A DNA stretch of 16,139 bases, from assembly GCA_002105175.1 (NCBI GenBank), contig MCGE01000072.1, forward strand, positions 1 to 16,139, written 5' to 3'. Under the pieces are notes generated by a model. It made no database searches. It saw nothing but the letters and a program-made list of their open reading frames with translations, and had not been told where the DNA came from. The position numbers were made by a program, and so were the translations under genes. This stretch comes from Absidia repens (Eukaryota; Mucoromycota; Mucoromycetes; Mucorales; Cunninghamellaceae). Of the stretch, positions 9,743-16,139 are shown one piece after another (position 1 is the stretch's first letter; the number at the start of each line of letters is the position of its first letter).

Positions 9743-9755
9743 TCAAGCGTCATGC
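9743..9755. repeat. 13-bp direct repeat, right
   Basis: Second copy of TCAAGCGTCATGC. Removing one copy and the 420 bp between them would restore a 147-nt exon (9297 to 9876). Confidence 0.85.
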
Positions 9756-9971
9756 CGTTATGTTAGATCCGATCAATCTCCGTTAGTTCCTGAAGATGAT
9801 CTGGCGTTCAAGATCTGGGATTCCATTGATCGACAGTCTTTTTTCGTGACTCTTCTCCCCAATTGCTACAAAAAATGTAAGAACAACATCTATTTACATC
9901 CTATTCTAATTTTTTTTTTTTGTTTCTCCTTCCTAGTGCGGAAACGACAAATGAATACTGTGCGACTGTAA

Positions 9972-10267
9972 TAATTTGAGTATAGGTAAAGTCAATCAAA
10001 TAAGGGATATAACAGATATGGTTTTTATTGAATACATAGAATGACAGTGGGTTTTTATAGTAAAAATAGGGGAAGCGGATGTTGGAATAATGGATTATTG
10101 GTAGAGTTCGAGATGAGGGAATAAAATAGTGTATTATGGAATAGATAAATGACTAACCTTTTGATCTTGATTGTAGACCAAGTGAAACATAGCCAGTGTA
10201 AGATTATGCTGGAGAGTGACAAGGTACAATTGTTGCGACGCGATGGGTAACCGCGTATCTGACATGT
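9972..10267. other. Intergenic region
   Basis: AT-rich gap between two plus-strand genes. A minus-strand frame spans part of it (10318-10055) but its composition gives no reason to call it coding. An intron-like acceptor GATTGTAG occurs near 10167-10174 on the plus strand. Confidence 0.4.
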
Positions 10268-11164
10268 GTGGATGATGACAAAGTGACAAATACGACAGCG
10301 ACGATGAAGCAACAACAATACCCAGCAGAAAGTGGTTCGATAATCAGCTTCAAAATTGATTTCCGAATATTACTCCACCACCATCATTATCAAGATCATG
10401 ACCGCAAATATGAAAAGGATATAGATCTGGAGGCCGGGGAAGCCGCGAAAAACATTGAGGAAGCAAAGGTGAAGGCTGATCACCTGAAGCTGGCCCGTGA
10501 AGCAAAGGATGTATTGGACCGGTTATCAACGTTGATGGAAACGAAACTCATGAATTTAAAGGGTTGCAATTCAGTTGGCAGGTAAAACACGGTAATAGGG
10601 CAAGGGTTCTATGGACCGACAGAAAACCATATATCATGATCTGATTACCTTTTTTTTTTTTTTTTTTTTTTTTTTCTTGTTGTAAAAGGACTGCAGGGCG
10701 AAATATCCACAATTCACCTTCATGAAAGCGGTGTTTATGTTTTGATCCCAGGTTCTCGGCTTATCTGTCCTCAATCATACGCATCCCTCCCACGATTTTA
10801 CCCTACAATGAAGGCATTATTATAATTACGAGTAAGTATTGGGCTGTGTATTCTTAAAGATTTCTCTGCTCGTGGCACTCATGAACAATATTTTTTTTTT
10901 TTTATATAGGCCGAACTGGAGGCTACCGCCCTTGTTGTGTTAGAACAGTTGGAACTGGCAAAGGAAAAGCGGAACTCATTTGGCATTACGTTTGGTCGGG
11001 CCGGGCCCCTCTCTACCAGAATCACAAGCAAAGCGATCAAAAAAAGCTACATGGTACTCTCCTCCCCAATGATTGGATTAGTTTTCTGTACTCTTATTCA
11101 ACTTGATGACTCTTTTTGCTATATATATGAAGATAGTATTATGTTTTACAATGTTATGACTTAG
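10268..11164 (+). CDS. Unrecognised helix-rich gene, probably three exons, frame uncertain
   Basis: Exon 1 starts at ATG 10268 or further upstream and runs to 10581. Its second half is strongly helical and charged (DLEAGEAAKNIEEAKVKADH, LKLAREAKDVLDRLSTLM), as in a coiled coil. An intron follows at 10582-10688 (107 nt, GTAAAA donor, T26 tract, AAAAG acceptor). Exon 2 (10689-10831) reads STIHLHESGVYVLIPGSRL. A second intron is at 10832-10909 (78 nt, GTAAGT donor, T-rich, TATAG acceptor). Exon 3 from 10910 again looks coiled-coil (AELEATALVVLEQLELAKEK) and stays open to a stop at 11164. Exon 1 and exon 2 join one base out of the frame that looks coding, and exon 2 ends with an in-frame TAA near 10824. 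I therefore cannot say whether it is intact. No domain recognised. Confidence 0.42.
10650..10675 (+). repeat. T26 homopolymer in an intron
   Basis: Twenty-six T residues in the first intron of the 10268-11164 gene, close to its 3' splice site. Confidence 0.9.
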
Positions 11165-12832
11165 TAAATAAAAGACGACTCTCTGATGTTTATTTTTAAT
11201 GATGTGATTGCTTTTTTATTGTGTGATTGGGGTCAAATCGGGTTTGTCAGGGAGGGGGGAATCCTTAAGTGGTAGAGAATTTATGCATTATGTATGAATG
11301 TCTGCCGAACGATTGCAGTAGTGTGAAGAAAGGTCATACCGAGACAGAATGACTATAAGAAAAGCACAAAAAGTTAAGCCGTCCGATTAGCGATTATCCA
11401 TGGAATTACATGTCGTATCTCTATAGGCTAAGGACTACTGTACACAGTATGAATAAACAATATGTACCCACATATACACACATAAATCTCATCACTACAC
11501 AGCATATGTACATACAAACTATTACAAATATTTTTATTATTATTTACCAGCAAAGGATAGAAAAAAAAAAGATAATGGAACGATAATAAAATAATAAGCA
11601 GTGATAAGAAAAAAGAGGATAATGGAAATAAAATCTAAAAGGGATATGTAGTGGCATCATACTCCTATGTTTCTCTCCCCACCTCTCCTCTCTAGTATGT
11701 AGTATCTTTATTAATTTACATACAATAGTATAGTCCCCCGCCCCTTCTTTTTATTCTATCCTACCAGTGGTGTATTTAATGTATTATTCAATAAATAAAA
11801 TGAATAAAAGAATAAAAAAGGATGAAACGTTTTATTTCAGATAGAGTAAGAAATTGTATACATAAAAAAAAAAAAAAAGAATGAGCATAAGAGTAATATA
11901 CGTAAACTGCTGCATACTGTGGGAAGGCGTGGGGAGGGGTGCCAGAATGGAGTGCCCAAAAGTATAAAATGGTTTTAAGAAAATTTAAAAATCTTAAAAC
12001 CGTTTCACGCGCAGTCGGAATTCGGTTTACGTGGGGAACCCCGAAAAAAAAAGATCGCTTTTTCTCTTTTTTTTTTTGTCGAATGAAGGGTCATTGGGAT
12101 TAGGTGAACTTTAGTTTAGCATTAGATCTTGAATCAGGGGCGTTTTGATAAATGCATGACAAACATGCTTGGGAAACCGCTTTCATTTCGGATCTCTGAT
12201 TTGGGAATGCCAATTGATTAGTTCTTTGTTGGTAGAATAGTATCATGGAGCCGTCACTAGCTTAGCTTCGTGTTGGTTGTCATAGTTTTATATCTACATT
12301 TGAATAAAAATATGCTTTACTTTTTTTCCATTAGTATTCTTACAAGTTTAATTGTCTAGTTGACAGGGATGCAACAACTAGATTGGGGTTATGTTTATGG
12401 TTGTATTTTTTTTTTCTTATTAACAATAGCGTGTATTAGCGCTAGGTTGATTTTATATCATACAGTATGGGTTATAAAATTGGATGGACAGAAGTTTGAC
12501 CCCTTTTTTAATATAGCAGTTAAACTCTCCTCTTATTGTATATACTACAACCATTACATTATCTTTTATTCTTTTGTTCACACACACATAATGGCGTGTG
12601 CAAGCGCATGTAGGCGTACGCCACTTAGTTTGAATATATCCCACACTTATTTGTATCTCTTTTCTTCACAGATAAAAATCACTTTTATTGACCCTTTTAA
12701 AACGAAGAGGCTTCATCACTTGGGTATTAGGTATGATAAAAACTAAATAAAATAGCACATGCCACTTTAATCAAAATGTGATAAACCTCGACTTTTCTCT
12801 TTTTAAAAAAAGATTATGGAGAGATCGACACC
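11165..12832. other. AT-rich region without a supported gene
   Basis: About 1.7 kb. It contains an A15-type run near 11863-11878, a hairpin at 11971-12001 and an open frame at 12360-12746 rich in hydrophobic and Tyr/Ile codons that looks like AT-rich chance. I see no splice-supported coding sequence. Confidence 0.5.
11971..12001. repeat. Perfect 9-bp inverted repeat (hairpin)
   Basis: GGTTTTAAG (11971-11979) and CTTAAAACC (11993-12001) are exact reverse complements separated by a 13-bp A/T loop. Just downstream is a GC-richer stretch with GGGGAACCCC (12033-12042), itself palindromic. The cluster stands out from its AT-rich surroundings and could be a worn transposon end. Confidence 0.7.
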
Positions 12833-12859
12833 TTTTTTTTTTTTTTTTTTTTTTTTTTT
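12833..12859. repeat. T27 tract at the end of copy C
   Basis: In gene orientation A27 directly after the exon 2 donor GT. Copies A and B have a shorter, interrupted A-rich run here followed by the rest of intron 2. Confidence 0.9.
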
Positions 12860-12861
12860 AC

Positions 12862-13171
12862 CTGCAAAATCCAATTAAAAATTATTATAATTGATATCAG
12901 TAGAGTTGGATTCAAGGCTACTATAGATGATTTCTTTTTCGCCTGCTCCTGATTGCCATGATAAAAAAAAAAAAAAAAAAAAAAGGTGTCCTAGCGTTAA
13001 AATCGCACTAGTAGTTCTACAGCGCATCTATCACTACATTCAACTTACGTGATCACCTATATCAAGGTTGGTCAAATCATCTTTAATATCATGATGTGAA
13101 TCCAATTGTTCAGAAGTGGTAGCAGTAGGATTCATAAACTTCAACTTTTTTTGTATTTTGGAGCGGACCTT
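12862..13171 (-). pseudogene. F-box gene 5' fragment, copy C (exons 1-2 only)
   Basis: Exon 1 (13171-13049) and exon 2 (12948-12862) of the same gene as copies A and B, with intron 1 still between them. The initiator ATG is changed to AAG at 13171-13169, and exon 2 is 87 nt where 88 is needed, so it is shifted by one base. The lost base is a different one from those lost in copy B. No F-box or LRR sequence follows: the copy runs into A27 (gene orientation) directly after the exon 2 donor GT. It is a dead fragment. Confidence 0.85.
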
Positions 13172-13708
13172 AGTATGATTTATGCAAATAAAAAAAGAGA
13201 GAATAAGGGAAGGATCTTGATGGATGTTCTTTTTAAGAAATATAAGGAGTCAGAGTCATGTAGTCAGCACATGGATATGATACATCATGACTGTAAAAAT
13301 AAATAAATAAAATACACGATGGGAAGAATTTCAGAGTGCTGGCACTGAAATCATCGGCATTACCATCAAAGTACTCACTACTGTTTACAAAAGTCCCTTT
13401 TGATTTCGCCCAATTTCGTCCCACAAAAAAAAAAAGAAAAAAGTCCTCGAAACCTAGGCGACGCAAAGGTACAAGGTAAGTGATATAATTGATTGGTCTT
13501 TTTATTTAGTATTCAAACATGTCATATTTATATCTTTTTCTATAGCTAGGTGAGTCATTCTATATTGATTTGATGTGATATTGGGTATGTGATTTAGCGG
13601 GAGATGAAGTGTGATGGGAATAAAGTGAAGGGAAGTATGTGTCAAATGTCAAAAGTAAAGAAGTCTGGAGCGGGGTCTAAACGAAGTAAAGATGAAGACG
13701 AATTTGGG

Positions 13709-13962
13709 ATTTTTATTTTTTGCTGTTTTATGGCACTGAGACTGTTAAGTCATAATTTGCCCAGCTGGGTTCAAATGGAATGTGAGAGACTAAAAAAGTC
13801 CTAGGGGCAAGGAATAAAAAGGGAAGGAGATATGTGTAAAGAAGGAGGACTGATTGGAGGTGGTACAATGGATAAACCAGGTGAGAATAAAGAAAAGAGT
13901 AGAAAGAAAAAAGAAAGAAAAATAAAATAAAATAAAATAAATGAGTGTACTAACGGGCTACA
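13709..13962 (-). other. Pyrimidine-rich segment, probable LINE 3' UTR
   Basis: On the minus strand this lies between the broken reverse transcriptase and repeat copy C. It is C/T-rich and contains a (TTTTA)n stretch, then ends in an A-rich tail. Composition and position resemble the 3' UTR of the LINE end at 3481-3772, with only weak shared words such as TTATGAC. Inference, not proven homology. Confidence 0.4.
13918..13942. repeat. (AAAAT)n microsatellite
   Basis: Four to five tandem AATAA-type 5-mers on the plus strand, next to purine-rich AGAAA repeats at 13898-13917. Confidence 0.85.
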
Positions 13963-14487
13963 CTAGGTGAGCGGAGGGAGGGAGGGAAGGAGGGGTGGGG
14001 CGAGTGCATTCCAGATAATTTGGCGGTCGACGGTATCATAAGCTGATTTGATATCCAGGAACGCAAGGACAGGTGATTGTTTGTGGCGAAGACGGTGGAG
14101 ACGACAGAGTTCGGTGAGACAAAGCACTTGATCAAGGGTACTACGTTGAGGACGGAAGCCACCTTGGGCAATATCAAATGCCGGTGTGCAATCACGGAGG
14201 GGCGCTGCAAGGCATTTCTCGAGAATCTTGCGGAAAATAGATGTCAGACTGATGGGACGAAAGTTGGCAGGGTCGGTAGGGTCGCCTTTTTTGTGGAGGG
14301 GGATGACTTGGGCAGTGCGCCACAGATGGGGTGTGAGACCGGTTTTCCAGCAAAGGTTGAAAAAGGGAAGGAGGAGGAGAGAGAGCTGTTCGTTGATGGG
14401 TTGGAGTACTTCGCTGATGATGGAATCGATACCGGGTGCCTTTTTCCGTGCCAGTTGTTTGATAGCAAAGGTGATATCTGAGGTGGA
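13963..14487 (-). pseudogene. LINE reverse transcriptase, N-terminal half only
   Basis: 175 codons open to a TAG at 13965-13963. It reads STSDITFAIKQLARKKAPG at the start, where the APGID motif (motif 1) sits. It continues with VIPLHKKGDPTDPANFRPIS (motif 2), a GGFRPQRST segment, and LAFLDIKSAYDTV (motif A; its first catalytic Asp codon is at 14055-14053). After NALAPPLLPS the similarity ends, so motif B, the second pair of catalytic aspartates and the thumb are absent. It cannot be an active polymerase. The strand opposite also has long open frames here, but these only mirror this domain. Confidence 0.85.
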
Positions 14488-15160
14488 GAAAGGGGTGGGG
14501 AGTCAGGTGGGGAGGGCGATGGGGATGGGGAGGACGTGTGGAGGGGTCGAGGAGGTGGCCGGAATAGATTTGCTGAAAGTGGTTGGCAAGTTGGTTGACA
14601 GCGTGTTGTGGTCCTAAGGGATGGGTGAAGGTGGGGTGTATGGTCCTGCTGGTCTTGATGCGTTTGATCTTTGCTGCTACTTTGCTGAAATCCAGACTAT
14701 TCATTGAATCGCAGAATTGTCGCCATAGCTGTCGTTTCCGTTTGTTGATCAGGCGTCTGAGGAGTGCCCGGGCACGTTGGTGTTCAATCCACCATTCGAG
14801 TTTGTTGATGCCAATGGATTTGCGCCATTTCTGATAAAAATATTCCCGTTGTTGTACTGCTTCGTCCATTTCCACTGTCCAGAACGTCGATGTTTTTCGG
14901 TGGGTGTACGTCTGCCGATCGTCGTATCGAGGGAATGATGGATAGCGTTGTTGAGATCGTCGTTGAGACGTCGATGATTTGCTGGTCTATCTGGAGGTCG
15001 GCGGGGTTGTGTAAGTGTCGTCACGGATGGTGAGTTCTTCCAGTAGTTGTTGGGACTCAAGAAGGAATGTGTTGACGTATTGGTCGTAGTATCGTTGTTG
15101 ATGGAGTCGGTCGAGTTTCCAAAGCAACCGTTGATGTTGTGGTTTGGGGGAGGAGGTGGT
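14488..15160 (-). pseudogene. LINE ORF2 linker between endonuclease and reverse transcriptase, frameshifted
   Basis: The linker typical of LINE ORF2 can be followed through several frames. LLWKLDRLHQQRYYDQYVNT and LLESQQLLEELTIRDD lie in one frame, which then meets TAG at 14989-14987. DDLNNAIHHSLDTTIGRRT lies in a second frame around 14,900-14,960. Below about 14,897 the first frame returns (FWTVEMDEAVQQREYFYQKW, RALLRRLINKRKRQLWRQF, VNQLANHFQQIYSGHLLD), before another shift near 14495 into the reverse transcriptase frame. The succession of fragments in correct order across shifting frames shows decay or indel errors rather than alternative genes. Confidence 0.75.
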
Positions 15161-15866
15161 GGGGGGTGGTAAAGGTGAAGTGGATGAGCTTGTGGTCTGA
15201 ACCTAAGGAAAGGTCGTCCCGGATGTTCATGGATGGCATGGCGGTGAAGGGGCGTGTTGACATAATCCAATCTACAATACTACTGCCTTGGTATTTGATT
15301 AGTGTATACTGACCTTTGGTGAGGAGGGAATTCCAGATGATGATGTCGTTGTTGTGAGTCCAGTCTTCAAGTAATTTTCCTCGTGGTGTGGTGCGGTGAT
15401 CGCCTAATGTATCACGTAGCCGTGCATTGACATCTCCGCAGATAATGGTGTTTGTGCTGTGTGGGTGATGTAATGGCAATGAACTAATGATAGTGAGAGC
15501 GATAGTGTCATCGAGTGATGGTGGTAGATATAAGCAATGGATGAGGGTGTGATTGGTGATGAAGGAGAGGACGTATTGCCGATATTCAGGGGGGAGACTG
15601 TGGGGAAGGTGATGGATGGGATGGGGGTAGGAGGGGTTGATGAGGAGAGAGATGCCCATTTTTCCGACGTATGCGTGTGGGTGGGATTTGAAGCCATAGG
15701 TGTGGAGTTGTAACCATGTGGTATCGAGTTTATTTGGGGAGATAAGCCATGTCTCTGTGAGCAGGAGGAGATCGGTGTGTTGTGTATGGACGAGGAGGGG
15801 TGCGATTGCAGATTTGTTGGTGCCGTTGATGTTGAGTAATGATAACGTAGTGGTTGTACTAATCAT
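15057..15866 (-). CDS. LINE APE-type endonuclease domain (5' part of ORF2)
   Basis: Open frame of 269 codons from ATG 15866. It would nick target DNA to prime reverse transcription. Catalytic landmarks of the exonuclease-endonuclease-phosphatase fold are in order: LNINGTNKS at residues 11-19, LTETW at 36-40 (Glu38), GDVNARL at 144-150 (Asp145, Asn147), SSIVDWI at 195-201 (Asp199), and GSDHKLI at 222-228 (Asp224, His225). The domain is about 230 residues, the usual size. All expected active-site positions are present, so this domain may be intact. The true frame leaves this ORF at about residue 236, in a C-rich run near 15150-15165. It continues one frame over as LLWKLDRLHQQRYYDQYVNT, so the last 30 or so residues are out of frame. 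Confidence 0.85.
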   Translation of the reverse strand: MISTTTTLSLLNINGTNKSAIAPLLVHTQHTDLLLLTETWLISPNKLDTTWLQLHTYGFKSHPHAYVGKMGISLLINPSYPHPIHHLPHSLPPEYRQYVLSFITNHTLIHCLYLPPSLDDTIALTIISSLPLHHPHSTNTIICGDVNARLRDTLGDHRTTPRGKLLEDWTHNNDIIIWNSLLTKGQYTLIKYQGSSIVDWIMSTRPFTAMPSMNIRDDLSLGSDHKLIHFTFTTPHHLLPQTTTSTVALETRPTPSTTILRPIRQHIPS

Positions 15867-15871
15867 TGGTA

Positions 15872-16139
15872 TTATTGTTGGGTGGGGTTGGGTGTGCTGG
15901 TGGTAGTGTCGGCACGGAGGAAGTCCGCGTCAGAGGTGGTGTGGTCCGTAGTCTCATGTGGGGCAAGGTCATTCAGGACGATGTTTCGTTCTACTTCGTC
16001 GATCCATCCTTCTTGAATAAAGTATTCACTGACGGCATATCGTACAGGTGCGTAGGTGCGGGTCATTGGTTAACGGTCTTGAATGCAAATTGTTCCTTTT
16101 CAAATTGGCTGGTGGAGTCGTCATTGAAGTCGGGGTTTT
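15872..16139 (-). pseudogene. LINE ORF1 C-terminal part, split
   Basis: Two short minus-strand frames precede the endonuclease ORF. The first enters at the window edge and ends FAFKTVNQ at TGA 16065-16063. The second starts at ATG 16066-16064, overlapping that stop as ATGA. It runs 64 codons (MTRTYAPVRYAVSEYFIQEG...) to TAA at 15874-15872. The second ORF of the element starts 5 bases later. Both frames are acidic and Thr-rich towards the end. Position suggests the tail of ORF1; I see no zinc knuckle or RRM in what is present. A frameshift in one original ORF is as likely as a real ATGA overlap. Confidence 0.5.

Larger units (their letters stand above)
8046..9971 (+). pseudogene. Unrecognised multi-exon gene with broken frames and a LINE insertion
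   Basis: Five consensus GT-AG signals in one orientation mark a gene. Introns are about 8765-8831 (67 nt), 8999-9112 (114 nt, holding T50), 9224-9296 (73 nt) and 9877-9936 (60 nt). A donor GTAAGA at 8527 has no clear acceptor. Exon text is protein-like: MHPPQPHGPSKDFILTMDD at the 5' end, VFVESYNKVINNN, then AEWAKLQAST, FDAGGTTWDKEFTSKLLKKA, LRIKFQSVGG, ADKEKASAAKLYVARQLMDE, and a C-terminus FFVTLLPNCYKK that splices in frame to LRKRQMNTVRL and a stop at 9971. These pieces lie in different frames, with stops at 8262-8264 and near 8430 and one-base mismatches at several junctions. The exon starting at 9297 is split by LINE sequence at 9323-9742. I do not recognise the family; the helical ADKEKA...MMEQL exon looks TPR- or Sel1-like only in a loose sense. 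Confidence 0.5.
12833..13708 (-). repeat. Repeat unit copy C, partial
   Basis: Third copy, covering only the 5' flank, exon 1, intron 1 and exon 2 of the F-box gene. On the left the match stops inside a T27 tract (12833-12859), which in gene orientation is the A-rich start of intron 2. On the right the match stops at TTTGGG (13703-13708), the same six bases at which the LINE entered copy A. It retains the segment around 13520-13550 missing from copy B. In exon 1 it resembles copy B (shared VRSKIQKK) more than copy A. Confidence 0.9.
13709..16139 (-). mobile_element. Degenerate LINE with internal deletion, 5' end beyond the window
   Basis: A minus-strand non-LTR retrotransposon. Reading 5' to 3' it has the end of an upstream ORF (16139-15872), an APE-type endonuclease (15866-15057), a linker with frameshifts, and the first half of a reverse transcriptase (to 13963). 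A pyrimidine-rich segment follows and ends in an A-rich 3' terminus (AAAAAATAAAAAT at 13709-13721) against TTTGGG of repeat copy C. Reverse transcriptase motifs B to E, the YxDD motif and the C-terminal knuckle are missing. At least four frame changes and a TAG at 14989-14987 interrupt the second ORF. The element domains are clear; its exact 3' boundary at 13709 is inference. Confidence 0.85.

Noticed and set aside
10055..10318. 87-codon minus-strand open frame
   Set aside because: Leu/Ile/Ser-rich composition without motif; overlaps the start of the better supported plus-strand gene.
12360..12746. 128-codon plus-strand open frame
   Set aside because: Its composition (Ile, Tyr, Phe, CA-repeat-derived residues) fits AT-rich chance sequence; no motif or splice context supports it.
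13768..13778. GGTTCAAATGG resembling a tRNA/SINE B box
   Set aside because: No matching A box at proper spacing and no cloverleaf; also deviates from the B-box consensus.
14077..14617. Long plus-strand open frames of 134 and 143 codons
   Set aside because: They lie opposite the minus-strand reverse transcriptase, whose motifs explain the region fully.
1..16139. CRISPR array, phage or bacterial defence system
   Set aside because: No spaced short direct repeats, no operon structure or ribosome binding sites; introns and LINEs mark eukaryotic DNA.

Overview
The window looks like a repeat-rich, AT-rich stretch of a fungal nuclear genome. Short GT-AG introns (about 55-115 nt) with T-rich 3' ends, F-box/leucine-rich-repeat paralogues and non-LTR retrotransposon (LINE) debris point to a fungus. 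I suspect an early-diverging (Mucoromycota-like) lineage, but that is inference from style, not from a marker gene. There are no bacterial operons, tRNAs, rRNAs or CRISPR arrays.

Layout. 1-892 holds remains of an unrecognised minus-strand gene with two good introns. 893-3810 (copy A) and 4032-6409 (copy B) are two direct copies of one unit. Each carries an F-box/LRR gene on the minus strand plus its 5' and 3' flanks and ends at a poly-T tract. A third, partial copy (C, 12833-13708) keeps only the 5' flank, exon 1, intron 1 and exon 2. Comparing the three reveals a three-exon ancestral gene; every copy is broken, by different small lesions. 6410-8045 is mostly non-coding with one possible small membrane protein on the minus strand. 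8046-9971 is an unrecognised plus-strand multi-exon gene with well-formed splice sites and broken reading frames. 10268-11164 is a second unrecognised, helix-rich plus-strand gene. 11165-12832 is AT-rich with one hairpin. 13709-16139 is a minus-strand LINE with an apparently intact endonuclease domain, a reverse transcriptase cut off after motif A, and several frameshifts.

LINE activity ties the window together. A 557-bp LINE 3' end with an A16 tail sits in copy A between 5-bp duplications of TTGGG, and copy B is the matching empty site. A 420-bp internal piece of a LINE C-terminal region sits in an exon of the 8046-9971 gene between perfect 13-bp repeats, without an A tail. Copy C stops at exactly the same TTTGGG, where the large minus-strand LINE begins with an A-rich 3' end. 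This suggests the same site was hit twice in opposite orientations.

Nearly every reading frame here has one-base shifts. Either the region is genuinely pseudogenic or the assembly carries uncorrected indels; the sequence alone cannot separate the two. Independent lesions at different places in copies A, B and C, plus many substitutions, favour real decay at least for the F-box family.
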